A program made the position numbers and the translations under genes. The notes beneath the pieces were generated by a model that had not been told where the DNA came from, did not search any database, and saw nothing but the letters and a program-made list of their open reading frames with translations. Positions 8,739 through 17,516 of a stretch of DNA of 64,000 nt are shown piece after piece (the stretch's first letter is position 1; each line of letters opens with the position of its first letter). The stretch spans positions 3,592,001 through 3,656,000 of the forward strand of contig CP134226.1 of assembly GCA_031655335.1 (NCBI GenBank), written 5' to 3'. The stretch comes from Thalassospiraceae bacterium LMO-SO8. GTDB taxonomy: Bacteria > Pseudomonadota > Alphaproteobacteria > Rhodospirillales > Casp-alpha2.

Positions 8739-9596
8739 ATGCCCTATTCGAACCCGCAAGCCCTGGTCTCCACCGATTGGGTCGCCGATCACATGTCGGC
8801 GCCCGACGTGCGCATCGTCGATTGCACCTATTACCTGCCCAACGACGGCCGCAACGGACGGGAGGAATACGCCAAGCAGCACCTGGACGGCGCCGTGTTC
8901 TTCGACATCGACGACGTCAAGGACCCGGACAATCCCCTGCCCCACATGATCCCGCCGGCGCATGTCTTCTCGGCCAAGGTGCGCAAGCTGGGCCTGGGCG
9001 ACGGTATCCGCATCGTGTGTTACGACCACAACGGCGGCGGCATGGCGGCCGCCCGCGTGTGGTGGATGTTCCGCCTGTTCGGCCACGGCGACGTCTGCGT
9101 GATGGACGGCGGCCTGCCGAAATGGCTGGCGGAAAACCGGCCGGTGACGGATATCGAGCCGACCCCCCGGGAGCGCCATTTCACGCCGCGCGAAAACCAC
9201 ATGATGGTGCGCACGGTGGATCAGGTGCTGGCCAACATCGATGGCAAGCGCGAAGATGTTCTCGACGTGCGCGCCGCCGGCCGCTTTGCCGGCACCTCGC
9301 CGGAACCGCGCGCCGGCATGCGCTCCGGCCACATGCCGGGGGCATTGAACCTGCCCTACGGCGACCTGATGGACGCGGACAAGAACTGCACCATGCGCTC
9401 GGCCGAGGAAATCAGGGCGCTGGCCGACAAGGCGGGCGTCAACCTCAAGCGCCCGCTGGTCACCAGCTGCGGGTCCGGCGTCACGGCCTGTTACGCGGCC
9501 CTGGCGCTTTACCTGATCGGCAAGGAAGACGTCGCCGTCTATGACGGGTCCTGGTCCGAATGGGGGGCCCGGCAGGACACGCCCATCGTTACCTGA
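8739..9596 (+). CDS. sseA: 3-mercaptopyruvate sulfurtransferase (tandem rhodanese)
   Basis: A 285-residue protein with two rhodanese domains. The N-terminal inactive domain contains VRIVDCTYYLPNDGRNGREEY, and the C-terminal active domain carries the catalytic loop CGSGVTAC near residue 247; CGSGV/T-type loops indicate mercaptopyruvate rather than thiosulfate sulfurtransferases. It moves sulfane sulfur from mercaptopyruvate to thiol acceptors or cyanide. The start at 8739 follows GGGAAGGA at moderate spacing; the open frame extends further upstream only as an overlap with cysK. The position between cysteine synthase and a sulfite/sulfonate exporter family gene suggests handling of cysteine sulfur. 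Confidence 0.92.
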   Translation: MPYSNPQALVSTDWVADHMSAPDVRIVDCTYYLPNDGRNGREEYAKQHLDGAVFFDIDDVKDPDNPLPHMIPPAHVFSAKVRKLGLGDGIRIVCYDHNGGGMAAARVWWMFRLFGHGDVCVMDGGLPKWLAENRPVTDIEPTPRERHFTPRENHMMVRTVDQVLANIDGKREDVLDVRAAGRFAGTSPEPRAGMRSGHMPGALNLPYGDLMDADKNCTMRSAEEIRALADKAGVNLKRPLVTSCGSGVTACYAALALYLIGKEDVAVYDGSWSEWGARQDTPIVT

Positions 9597-9648
9597 CCCC
9601 GTCTCTCCAGCCCATCCGGACAGCATAACATCCGGCGGACACCAACAC

Positions 9649-10401
9649 ATGACGCTGCCGGACTTCACCCCCATCGCCCTTCTGGTCATCATCCTGGGCC
9701 TGTTTTCCGGCTCCCTGGTAAAGGGCGTGCTGGGTGCCGGCATTCCCGCCGTCGGCCTGCCGATCATGGTCATGGTCATCGACCCGGCCCAGGCGGTGAC
9801 CCTGTTCATCGTGCCCGTGGCGATTTCCAATGTCTGGCAGATCATCGAATCCGGGGAATGCCGGGAAGCGGTCCGGCGCTTCTGGCCGTTCCTGGTCCTG
9901 CTCATGGGGGGCGTGTGGATCGGCGCGGGCGCCTTGACCAACCTGGACCCGCAGGTCATCGCCCTGGCCCTCGGCTGCGTCGTCATCGCCACGACATGCG
10001 CGCAGATATTCACGCCCAACGCCACCTTCCTGCAACGTCACGCCCGCCTGGCCAATCCCGTGGCCGGGGGGCTGATCGGCCTGTGTTCCGGTGCTACCGG
10101 GGCCTTCACCCCGGTGATCGTCTATTTCGCGGCGCTGCGCCTGCCCAAAAACCTGTTCGTCGCCCAGATGGCCCTGGCGGCCATGGTCGGCTCCGTGCCG
10201 CTGTATCTGCGCCTGATCACCGAAGGCCACATGTCCTGGCCGCAGTTCACGGCCTCGGCCCTGGCCATGGTGCCGGTCGGCATCGGCATCGCCACGGGGT
10301 TCTGGATCCGCAAGCGCATCTCCGAAGCGGTGTTCCGCCGCCTGGTGCAGGTCGGCCTGATCCTGCTGGGCCTGATGCTGATCTGGCGGGGGCTGTCTTA
10401 G
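9649..10401 (+). CDS. TauE/SafE family sulfite or sulfonate exporter
   Basis: A 250-residue protein with about eight hydrophobic helices and the paired family signature: GLFSGSLVKGVLGAGIPAVG near residue 15 and GGLIGLCSGATGAFTPVI near residue 142. TauE/SafE (DUF81) proteins export sulfite, sulfoacetate or related anions, or transport sulfur. It is the third gene of the cysK-sseA-tauE run (52 bases after sseA), so export of sulfite formed by cysteine or thiol breakdown is a reasonable inference. Its 3' 106 bases (10289-10394) are repeated in broken form at 11444-11540. Confidence 0.88.
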   Translation: MTLPDFTPIALLVIILGLFSGSLVKGVLGAGIPAVGLPIMVMVIDPAQAVTLFIVPVAISNVWQIIESGECREAVRRFWPFLVLLMGGVWIGAGALTNLDPQVIALALGCVVIATTCAQIFTPNATFLQRHARLANPVAGGLIGLCSGATGAFTPVIVYFAALRLPKNLFVAQMALAAMVGSVPLYLRLITEGHMSWPQFTASALAMVPVGIGIATGFWIRKRISEAVFRRLVQVGLILLGLMLIWRGLS

Positions 10402-10423
10402 GCGTCGGCCGCAGAGCTTCCGT

Positions 10424-11251
10424 TCAGACCGCCGCCGGCTGGCGGACCGTGGCCGACAACCCGCCATCGACCACCAGCGACGTGCCCGTGATATAGCCCG
10501 CCCGGTCCGAGGCAAGAAACAGCGCCGCCTCGGCGATGTCCCAGGCACTTCCCATCCGCCCCATCGGACAGCTCGCGTCGCGCGCGGCACGCATCTGCGC
10601 TTCGTCGCGATCGCCATAGCTTTTGGCCAGCGTCACCCCGATCCGGGGTGTGTCGATCAGCCCGGCAATGATGGAGTTCACGCGAATGTTGTCGGGTGCC
10701 AGTTCGACCGCCAAGGCCGTCGCGAAGTGACTCGCCGCCGCCTTGGTCGCGCTATAGGCAAGGTGCGGGAACCCGGGATAGCGAATCCCCGCGATCGAGG
10801 ACGTAATCGTAATCACCCCGGCCCCTTGGGCACGCATGGTCGGGACCGCCGCCTGGGACGCGACATGCAGCGACGTCAGGTTGGCATCACTGATCCGCCG
10901 CCATTCGGCGGCCGAGGTTGCGTCCGATGGGCCGCTTTTGCCAAGCCCCACGTTGCAATGCAGGATGTCGAGCCGATCGTGACGGTTGATCACACGGGCC
11001 ACCAAGGCCTCGACAGACGCATCGTCCAGCACGTCCACTTCGGAGGTTTCCGAACTTCCCCCCGCCTCGGCGATCATGTCGCAGGTCACTTGGGCGGCGG
11101 CCAGATCGTTGTCGGCGGCCACCACATGCGCCCCTTCCCGGGCCAGGGCCAGGCAGATCGCCCGGCCGATGCCGATCCCGGGCGCAATCGACCCGGCGCC
11201 GATGACCAGGGCCACGCGCCCGCTCAATTCCGGGGTTGCCATGCCGCTCAT
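10424..11251 (-). CDS. Short-chain dehydrogenase/reductase
   Basis: A 275-residue SDR. The cofactor motif is VIGAGSIAPGIGIGRAICLAL (a loosened TGxxxGxG with extra residues in the loop); ADN at the end of the second strand favours NAD; the catalytic set is Ser in TITSSIAGI and Tyr/Lys in YSATKAAASHFA; and the C-terminus has YITGTSLVVDGG. The start at 11251 is preceded by AGGGA. The substrate is unknown. The gene sits convergent to tauE, between tauE and a degraded second copy of the tauE 3' end, so it may have arrived with foreign DNA. Its base composition is close to the GC-rich background, unlike the next two genes. Confidence 0.85.
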   Translation of the reverse strand: MSGMATPELSGRVALVIGAGSIAPGIGIGRAICLALAREGAHVVAADNDLAAAQVTCDMIAEAGGSSETSEVDVLDDASVEALVARVINRHDRLDILHCNVGLGKSGPSDATSAAEWRRISDANLTSLHVASQAAVPTMRAQGAGVITITSSIAGIRYPGFPHLAYSATKAAASHFATALAVELAPDNIRVNSIIAGLIDTPRIGVTLAKSYGDRDEAQMRAARDASCPMGRMGSAWDIAEAALFLASDRAGYITGTSLVVDGGLSATVRQPAAV

Positions 11252-11443
11252 TGGTCCCTGCCTCTCGGCCGAGAGGAGGTCTTGCGGATGCAAGGGGCCG
11301 GCATCGCTGTGCTGGCCGTAAATACCCGGAAGAACGGAACGAAACCGATGATCATGATGTTTTCCCAATGGTCGGAAGAAGGAGGCGGTGCAATGCAGAT
11401 TACCAAGTCCATGCGACATGGAAACCACCAGGCGGCACCGACT

Positions 11444-11540
11444 TCGCCACGAGGTTCTGGATTCGAAAGCGCATCTCGGAAGCGGTATTTCGTCGCCTCG
11501 TGCAGATCCAGCTGGGCCTGATGCTGATCTGGCCGGGGCT
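11444..11540 (+). pseudogene. Remnant of a second tauE/safE gene (3' end only)
   Basis: Translating this stretch gives FWIRKRISEAVFRRLVQ followed by LGLMLIWPGL, which matches the last 35 residues of the intact TauE protein encoded at 9649-10401. At DNA level it aligns with 10289-10394 with about 10 mismatches over 97 aligned positions plus a 9-base deletion. Seven of the mismatches are at third codon positions, so the fragment derives from a diverged functional homologue rather than from a recent copying error. No start, upstream domain or normal stop context remains; the frame runs to a stop at 11568 through unrelated sequence. Confidence 0.75.
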
Positions 11541-11607
11541 TTTTTCGTTCTGGGAAGGTCGTCCGTAACAGGCGCTTTTAATCCAAGCTGGACGTTCTAA
11601 CGGCTTT

Positions 11608-13098
11608 CTATCTCTCCGGCTTAATGGGCAGGGTAAAATGAAATTGCGTGCCTTCACCGGGAACGCTCTCTAACCAAATTTCCCCTCCATACTTCTCAAT
11701 CATTTCCTTGCAGAGAGGCAGTCCCAGCCCTGTTCCTCGTTCTCCGGCCGTACCAATCGTCGAGGCTTTATGGTCTAGAGCGAAAATCTTATCCATTTGC
11801 TCCTTTGAAAGGCCAACGCCTGTGTCGCTCACTGTTACCTGAACCATTCCGTTTGTTTGTTGCGACGAAATCTCAATTTTTCCATTCTTCGGGGTAAATT
11901 TTATGGAATTGGAAACGAGATTCCGGATGACCGTTTGAGCCATATCCGGATCGGCAAAGGCTGTGTCGTTATTTATGCTGTTCGTAAGCGAGATATTTTT
12001 TCCCATAGCCATGGGCATCAGAACGTCGATGTTTTCCTGAGCTAAATCACGCAATGAGAATGACACTGCCGGTCGATCAAATTTGACCCCTTCCATCTGC
12101 AGGCGCGACCATTCGAGAAGGTTTTGTAACAGTTCAAAGACCCGGTCGCCTGCCTCATTCACAGCCTTGGCATATTCAACAAGTTTGTCTTTGCTAAAAC
12201 TGTCCGCCATTTCGGACATCATATGGGTCATTCCCAGAAGGGAATTGAAGGGGCTTTTCAGATCATGGGAGATGATGGAAAAGAATCTGTTTTTGACGTC
12301 GACTTCGTATTCGAGCCGTCTTTTTTGCACCATTAATTCTTCTGTACGCTCTGAAACGGCGTCTTCCAGCCAAGCCCGCTTGGCTTTCTCATCATCCAAT
12401 AACAACTCCCGGTCTCTCTCCATGGCAGAGAGCATCACGTTCATATGCTCTTGAAGTTGTCTAATTTCGTTATTTTCACTAATCGAAAGGTTAATCCGTT
12501 TTCTTGCGTTTTGATCCTGGTGAACCTCATCCACTTGCGACATCAATTCCTTCAAAGGGGCCGCCAAATAACGATCAAAAGCCCATACAAATAAACAAAA
12601 TAAAATAGATAATTTCACCATAGCCGTAATAACTATCAGTGAAAAACCGAATAAAACTCGATCTAAAACAATTTGCGATGATGAGTAAATTACAAGAAAA
12701 CCAAGAGGTATTTTTTTATTATTAAACGTCCAGCTCAAATCTGATTTTGTACTGAATATAGATAACGGCGCCGATTCCTGACTGTAAGACCTTTTAGAAA
12801 TTACTTTTTTTCCATTCGCATCAAAAACATCGACACCTTCGATCACAGGCATCTCGATAAGCCCGGTAGTGAGGGCTTCCAGCTGTTTCTGATTGTATTG
12901 CCACACACTCGTAGAAATGGGGATGTGAACTGTTTGCTCCAACTGCTTCAATTCGCTTAAAATTGAATCTTGCGTTTTTAAGTATTCTGTTAGAAATTGA
13001 ATAATAGTTATAAATAAAGTTACACATAAATATATAGAAAATATAATCCTCAGAAGTTTTTTTGATATATTATTGGGATATATAAAAGTTGATAACAT
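11608..13098 (-). CDS. Membrane sensor histidine kinase with periplasmic domain, AT-rich
   Basis: A 496-residue kinase. One membrane helix lies at about residues 14-36, a periplasmic sensor region at about 37-148, a second helix at about 149-172, then a HAMP-like and coiled-coil linker to about 265. The HisKA box has His278 in IISHDLKSPFNSLLGM, followed by an HATPase with NLVSNSIKF, DTGVGL and GTGLGLPLC. It probably senses a periplasmic signal. The next gene upstream on the same strand encodes a secreted solute-binding protein 53 bases away, a plausible ligand-presenting partner. No response regulator is adjacent. The gene and its neighbour are much richer in A/T than the surrounding genes, which suggests horizontal transfer. 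No good ribosome binding site precedes the ATG at 13098. Confidence 0.87.
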   Translation of the reverse strand: MLSTFIYPNNISKKLLRIIFSIYLCVTLFITIIQFLTEYLKTQDSILSELKQLEQTVHIPISTSVWQYNQKQLEALTTGLIEMPVIEGVDVFDANGKKVISKRSYSQESAPLSIFSTKSDLSWTFNNKKIPLGFLVIYSSSQIVLDRVLFGFSLIVITAMVKLSILFCLFVWAFDRYLAAPLKELMSQVDEVHQDQNARKRINLSISENNEIRQLQEHMNVMLSAMERDRELLLDDEKAKRAWLEDAVSERTEELMVQKRRLEYEVDVKNRFFSIISHDLKSPFNSLLGMTHMMSEMADSFSKDKLVEYAKAVNEAGDRVFELLQNLLEWSRLQMEGVKFDRPAVSFSLRDLAQENIDVLMPMAMGKNISLTNSINNDTAFADPDMAQTVIRNLVSNSIKFTPKNGKIEISSQQTNGMVQVTVSDTGVGLSKEQMDKIFALDHKASTIGTAGERGTGLGLPLCKEMIEKYGGEIWLESVPGEGTQFHFTLPIKPER

Positions 13099-13151
13099 TT
13101 AAGATCACACAATATGATAATTAATATAGAAAATGCGTTTAAACATAATAA

Positions 13152-13952
13152 TTATTGATCATTTAATGTAACTCCATAATTTTTAAGAATTTCGTTTTCT
13201 TTTTTACCCCTCATCGATAAACGCCCCTCATCCCAAATTTTGATTAATACTTGTCTTTTTTCAGGGGGGATTCTTGTCGAAAAGATCGGTTTTTCCACCA
13301 ACTTGTTTTCCATACCCGAACGCACAATCTGCAGAACATCGTTCAAGGCCAGCCGCTTCATTACGAACTGCAGGACGAGGTCGTTATCCGCATATAGATC
13401 GACCCTGTTTTCCTTAATCATTTTGAAGATGCGATCAACCACATCATCGTAACCGGCAACCACTTCTACAAAGTCAGAATTTTTTGGGTCATCAAGATAA
13501 TTTTGATAGTCGGCGCTTATTGAACTGTAGTCCCAACCAGGCCCGGTTGCGACGCGCTTTCCTTTCATGGATTGCGTGCCTTCATAGCGCCAGGGATCCC
13601 CTCGCCTGACGACAAAAGCTGTTGTGTACGCAAAAGTTTCTTGGTTCGCATACACGTAGCCTTTTCCTGCAATCTCCGAAGCTGGGAGTTCCGGCAACAT
13701 GTCGCAAAGGCCATTCGCCACCATATCCAATCCCCTTGCCAAGGGAACTTCAAAATATTTCAGTTCATATCCATGTGACGAATATATTTCGTCCAACATA
13801 TCGATAACGACACCGCGCGCGGGGGCCCTTTCGGATGGAAACATTGTCATCGGGGGCCATTGATCGTAGCAAACATTCAGCGTCGCGGCGTGGCTGATAC
13901 CGGGCAGGCTGATTCCGGCCAAAAGAGTTACAAGGGCTGCCAGACGATGCAT
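13152..13952 (-). CDS. Periplasmic solute-binding protein (bacterial family 3), AT-rich
   Basis: A 266-residue protein with a signal peptide (MHRLAALVTLLAGISLPGISHA, cleaved before ATLNVCYDQWPPMT) and the family 3 extracellular solute-binding fold used for amino acids, polyamines or related small molecules. No permease or ATPase is encoded with it. Instead it is followed directly by a sensor kinase, so it may act as a signal receptor component rather than as a transporter part. The start follows AAAGG, six bases before the ATG. Codon use is AT-shifted like the kinase gene, and the pair looks transferred as a unit. Confidence 0.82.
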   Translation of the reverse strand: MHRLAALVTLLAGISLPGISHAATLNVCYDQWPPMTMFPSERAPARGVVIDMLDEIYSSHGYELKYFEVPLARGLDMVANGLCDMLPELPASEIAGKGYVYANQETFAYTTAFVVRRGDPWRYEGTQSMKGKRVATGPGWDYSSISADYQNYLDDPKNSDFVEVVAGYDDVVDRIFKMIKENRVDLYADNDLVLQFVMKRLALNDVLQIVRSGMENKLVEKPIFSTRIPPEKRQVLIKIWDEGRLSMRGKKENEILKNYGVTLNDQ

Positions 13953-14116
13953 TTTTTACCTTTCGAAACGGCCGCGGCTCTTTCATCGGCGCCATAAAAT
14001 TCCAATTCAGCGTGGTCGATTAGTTCGACATTTGCACCTTCTTTTCGCTCGGATGAGATCACTCATGCCCACAACCTGAATGTCCTGAAATGGCTTTTGG
14101 GGGCATCCGCACAAAA

Positions 14117-14144
14117 GAAGAAGGCGCCCCAAGGGACGCCTTCT
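14117..14144 (-). terminator. Terminator downstream of aapP
   Basis: A near-perfect inverted repeat (AGAAGGCG...CGCCTTCT with a GC-rich middle) is followed on the minus strand by TTCTTTTG. It lies just after the aapP stop codon at 14168 and closes the aapJQMP operon. Confidence 0.75.
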
Positions 14145-14167
14145 CCATATTCGGAACCGCCGCTGAT

Positions 14168-14959
14168 TTAATGCGCCAGAATCTGGCTGAGGAACAGCTG
14201 GGTGCGTTCGTGCTGCGGATTGTCGAAGAACGAATTGGGTTCGTTCTGTTCGATGATCTCGCCGCCGTCCATGAAGATGACCCGGTCGGCCACGGTCTTG
14301 GCGAAGCCCATTTCGTGGGTCACGCAGAGCATGGTCATGCCCGTGTCGGCGAGCTCGATCATGGTGTCGAGCACTTCCTTGATCATTTCCGGGTCGAGGG
14401 CCGAGGTCGGCTCGTCGAACAGCATGATCTTGGGGCTCATGCAGAGCGAGCGCGCGATGGCCACGCGCTGCTGCTGGCCGCCGGAAAGCTGGCCCGGGAA
14501 CTTCAGCGCCTGTTCGGGGATCTTGACCCGCTCCAGGTACTGCATGGCGATGGCCTCGGCCTCTTTCTTCGGCGTCTGGCGCACCCAGATGGGGCCCAAC
14601 GTACAGTTCTCCAGCACCGTCAGGTGCGGGAACAGGTTGAAGTGCTGGAACACCATGCCGACCTCGCGGCGGATCAGGTCGATGTTCTTGAGATCATTGG
14701 TCAGCTCGATCCCGTTGACGTAGATGTCGCCCTTCTGATGTTCCTCCAGCCGGTTGATGCAGCGGATCAGGGTCGATTTGCCCGACCCGGACGGCCCGCA
14801 GATGACGATGCGTTCCTTGGATTTCACGCTCAGATTGATGCCCTTGAGAACGTGGAAATCGCCATACCACTTATGCATGCCGTTGATCTGGATGATGTCG
14901 TCCGACCCTTTGGCGGACCCGATCATGCCGGTCTGTGCGGCGGTTTGCGTTTCAGCCAT
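14168..14959 (-). CDS. aapP: General L-amino acid ABC transporter ATP-binding protein
   Basis: A 263-residue ABC ATPase with Walker [10 protein letters not shown] near residue 55, Q-loop [11 protein letters not shown], signature LSGGQQQR, Walker [13 protein letters not shown] and switch His in VTHEMGF. It is nearly identical in layout to AapP/GlnQ-type ATPases of polar amino-acid importers. It is the last gene of the aapJQMP order on the minus strand, 15 bases after aapM, and is followed by a terminator. The start at 14959 follows GAGGAG. The first 20 residues before [12 protein letters not shown] are a short extension. Confidence 0.93.
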   Translation of the reverse strand: MAETQTAAQTGMIGSAKGSDDIIQINGMHKWYGDFHVLKGINLSVKSKERIVICGPSGSGKSTLIRCINRLEEHQKGDIYVNGIELTNDLKNIDLIRREVGMVFQHFNLFPHLTVLENCTLGPIWVRQTPKKEAEAIAMQYLERVKIPEQALKFPGQLSGGQQQRVAIARSLCMSPKIMLFDEPTSALDPEMIKEVLDTMIELADTGMTMLCVTHEMGFAKTVADRVIFMDGGEIIEQNEPNSFFDNPQHERTQLFLSQILAH

Positions 14960-14974
14960 GATTGGTGGCTCCTC

Positions 14975-16114
14975 TTAATGACCCGTGTGCAGCTTCTTCT
15001 CGAGGTACAGGGAGTACCGCGACATGAGGAAGCAGCTGATGAAGAAGAAGATGGCGACGAAGACATAGACCTCGGTCGAGAGGCCCTGCCACTTGCTGTC
15101 GGCCAGCGATGACCGTCCGATGCCCAGGATGTCGAGCCGGCCGATGACGATGACCAGGGTCGTATCCTTGTAGAGGGCGATGAAGGTGTTGACGATGCCG
15201 GGGATGGCGATCTTCAACGCCTGGGGCAGGACGATCAGGCGCATCGACTGCCAGTACTTGAGACCCATGGAATCGGCCGCCTCGTACTGTCCCTTGGGAA
15301 TCGCCTGCAGGCCGCCGCGGATGACCTCGGCCATGTAGCCGGAGGCGAACAGCGTGACCATGATCAGCATGCGGACCAGGAGGTCGAAGTTGGTGCCCGG
15401 CGGCACGAAGTAGCTGAGCATCACGGCGGCCACGAACAGCAAGGTGATCAGCGGCACGCCGCGGATGAACTCGATGAACGCGATGCAGACGATGCGCAGC
15501 ACCGGCAGATGGGATTGCCGCCCGAGGGCGAGACAGATGCCGATGGGCAACGAGAAGGCGATGCCCGTGACGCCGATGATGACGTTCAGCATCAGGCCGC
15601 CGAACTGGTCCGTCGCCACGTATTCCAGCCCGAAGATGCCGCCGACCAGCAGTACGCCGGCAATCAGCGGATAAAGCACGGTGAAGATCAGCGCCTTGCC
15701 GCGATGCGGCACGTTGTCATAAAGCACCGGCGCCAAAGCGACGAACAGAAGGATCGCCGTCAGGTTCACGCGCCAGCGCTCGGCCTCCGGATAGAAGCCA
15801 TAGATGAACAACTGCAGCCGAGTACCGATGAAGGCCCAGCAGGCCCCGCCGGCCTGGGCTTCGCAATCCTTGCGCGAGGTCCCGGTGTAGGCCGCATCGA
15901 TGAACATCCAATCCACCATGGCCGGGATGATCTTGTACAGCAGGTAGATGGTCAGCAGGGTCAGCAGCGTGTTGGTGACCGAGCCGAACAGGTTTGTCTT
16001 GATCCAATGGACCGGCCCCTTGACCGAGGACGGCGCCGGCCAATCGGGATGTTCGCCCGGCTCGTAGGCGTTCACGAGGCCGGGTGTCATATCGGGATTC
16101 TGTGTGTTTGCCAT
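14975..16114 (-). CDS. aapM: General L-amino acid ABC transporter permease AapM
   Basis: A 379-residue inner-membrane permease. Its C-terminal third is the BPD_transp_1 domain with the EAA-type cytoplasmic loop (YEAADSMGLKYWQSMRLIVLP) that contacts AapP. The N-terminal 170 residues contain additional helices and a periplasmic stretch with two cysteines (RKDCEAQAGGACW), a feature typical of AapM rather than of short His/Glu permeases. It pairs with AapQ to form the channel. It starts 12 bases after aapQ ends. Confidence 0.92.
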   Translation of the reverse strand: MANTQNPDMTPGLVNAYEPGEHPDWPAPSSVKGPVHWIKTNLFGSVTNTLLTLLTIYLLYKIIPAMVDWMFIDAAYTGTSRKDCEAQAGGACWAFIGTRLQLFIYGFYPEAERWRVNLTAILLFVALAPVLYDNVPHRGKALIFTVLYPLIAGVLLVGGIFGLEYVATDQFGGLMLNVIIGVTGIAFSLPIGICLALGRQSHLPVLRIVCIAFIEFIRGVPLITLLFVAAVMLSYFVPPGTNFDLLVRMLIMVTLFASGYMAEVIRGGLQAIPKGQYEAADSMGLKYWQSMRLIVLPQALKIAIPGIVNTFIALYKDTTLVIVIGRLDILGIGRSSLADSKWQGLSTEVYVFVAIFFFISCFLMSRYSLYLEKKLHTGH

Positions 16115-16126
16115 GATCCCCTCCCC

Positions 16127-17335
16127 TTACCTTTCAACCAGCGCGATGCGCTTGTTGTACCAGTTCATGAACGCCGAGATGACCAGCGAGAAGCTGAGAT
16201 AGATCAGCAGCACGATGATCATCGTCTCCATTTCCTTGCCCGTCTGCATGAGCGTGATGCCGCCGATGGTGGCGACGATGTCCATGTAGCCGATGGCGAT
16301 GGCGAGCGACGAGTTCTTGGTCAGGTTCAGGTACTGGCTGGCCAGGGGCGGAATAATGACCCTGAGCGCCTGAGGGATGATGACGAGTTGCAGCACGCGG
16401 TTGCGGCGAATGCCCAGGGCGCCCGCGGCTTCCCACTGCCCTTTGTTGATCGCCATGATGCCGGAGCGCACGATCTCGGCGATGAAGGCCGAGGTATAGA
16501 ACGACAGCGCCAGCCACAGGGCCAGAAACTCGGGCAGCATCATGACGCCGCCCTGCAGGTTGAAGCGCCCCATCTTGGGCAGTTCCCACACCAAGGGTGA
16601 GCCGGAGATCAGGAACACGATCAGCGGCAGGCCGATGATGACCCCCGTGCAGATCAGGAACACGGGATAGATCTTGCCCGTCTCCTCCTGCACCTTCCTG
16701 GCCCAGCGGCGGAAGATCACCGCGGCGATCACCGCGATCCCGAAGGCCGCCACGGTAAAGCCGAAGCCGTCGAGAAATTCGGGGCGCGGCGCATACACGC
16801 CGCGGTTGGACAGGAACAAGGCATCGCCGACGCTGATCGCCTGCTTCGGCAACGGCAGGAAGTGCACCATGATGCCGTGGATCAGCAGGATATGCAGCAG
16901 CACCGGCACGTTACGTGTGAATTCGATGAACACGTAGACGATGCGCGACGCCAGCCAGTTGTTCGACAACCGGATGACGCCCAGCACGAAGCCGAGAACC
17001 GTTGCCAGGATGACGCCGCAGAAGGCCACCAGGGCGGTGTTCAGGATACCCACCAGCATGGCCCGCGCGTGCGTCGACCGCGAGGTGTATTCGATCAGCG
17101 TCTGGTTGATGTCGTAGGACGCGGGTTCCTGCAAGAAGTCGAAGCTGAACGTCTTGCCCAGCGCTTGCAGGTTCAATACCGCATTATTGATGATATAGGC
17201 GAAGAAGGCGAACAGCAGGGCCATCGTCACAATCTGGATGATGACCGAGCGGGTCTCCTTGTTCCGCCAGAGCTTCAACAGCACATTGGGCTCGCCCTGT
17301 GCCGTCGCGCTTCCTTGATCCACAGTCGTGGTCAC
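16127..17335 (-). CDS. aapQ: General L-amino acid ABC transporter permease AapQ
   Basis: A 402-residue permease with eight or so helices and the EAA loop WEAAGALGIRRNRVLQLVIIP near residue 305. Its length and split transmembrane block match AapQ, the longer partner of AapM. The start codon is GTG at 17335, preceded by AGGGGG at 5-base spacing. A 180-base gap with hairpins separates it from aapJ upstream, consistent with higher expression of the binding protein than of the permease. Confidence 0.92.
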   Translation of the reverse strand: MTTTVDQGSATAQGEPNVLLKLWRNKETRSVIIQIVTMALLFAFFAYIINNAVLNLQALGKTFSFDFLQEPASYDINQTLIEYTSRSTHARAMLVGILNTALVAFCGVILATVLGFVLGVIRLSNNWLASRIVYVFIEFTRNVPVLLHILLIHGIMVHFLPLPKQAISVGDALFLSNRGVYAPRPEFLDGFGFTVAAFGIAVIAAVIFRRWARKVQEETGKIYPVFLICTGVIIGLPLIVFLISGSPLVWELPKMGRFNLQGGVMMLPEFLALWLALSFYTSAFIAEIVRSGIMAINKGQWEAAGALGIRRNRVLQLVIIPQALRVIIPPLASQYLNLTKNSSLAIAIGYMDIVATIGGITLMQTGKEMETMIIVLLIYLSFSLVISAFMNWYNKRIALVER

Positions 17336-17451
17336 GTCAGCCCCCTGTCGTTATTGGGCGGTTTGATTCAAACCTTACAGGTGTTCCGCCGCCTTGTTTC
17401 TTCCCGTGCTCTCGGGAAGGCAGTTTCTTATTATCGGCCCCCGAAACGAAG

Positions 17452-17482
17452 ACGCGCCGGAGGGGAACCCCCACCGGCGCGT
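17452..17482 (-). promoter_or_regulatory. Intra-operon hairpin between aapJ and aapQ
   Basis: ACGCGCCGG (17452-17460) pairs with CCGGCGCGT (17474-17482), extended inward by GGGG/CCCC around a two-base loop. On the minus strand no run of T follows, so it is more likely an mRNA-stabilising or attenuating hairpin at the end of the aapJ message than a full terminator. A second, smaller hairpin (CTTCCCG/CGGGAAG) lies at 17400-17419. Confidence 0.65.
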
Positions 17483-17516
17483 ATCGTTCAGATCGTTTGC
17501 ACGAATATGTCCCGGC

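Noticed and set aside
11236-11568. A 110-codon plus-strand frame that includes the tauE fragment, as a possible intact gene.
   Set aside because: Only the last third is exporter-like; the first two thirds are the reverse of the SDR start and its promoter region, with no family resemblance.
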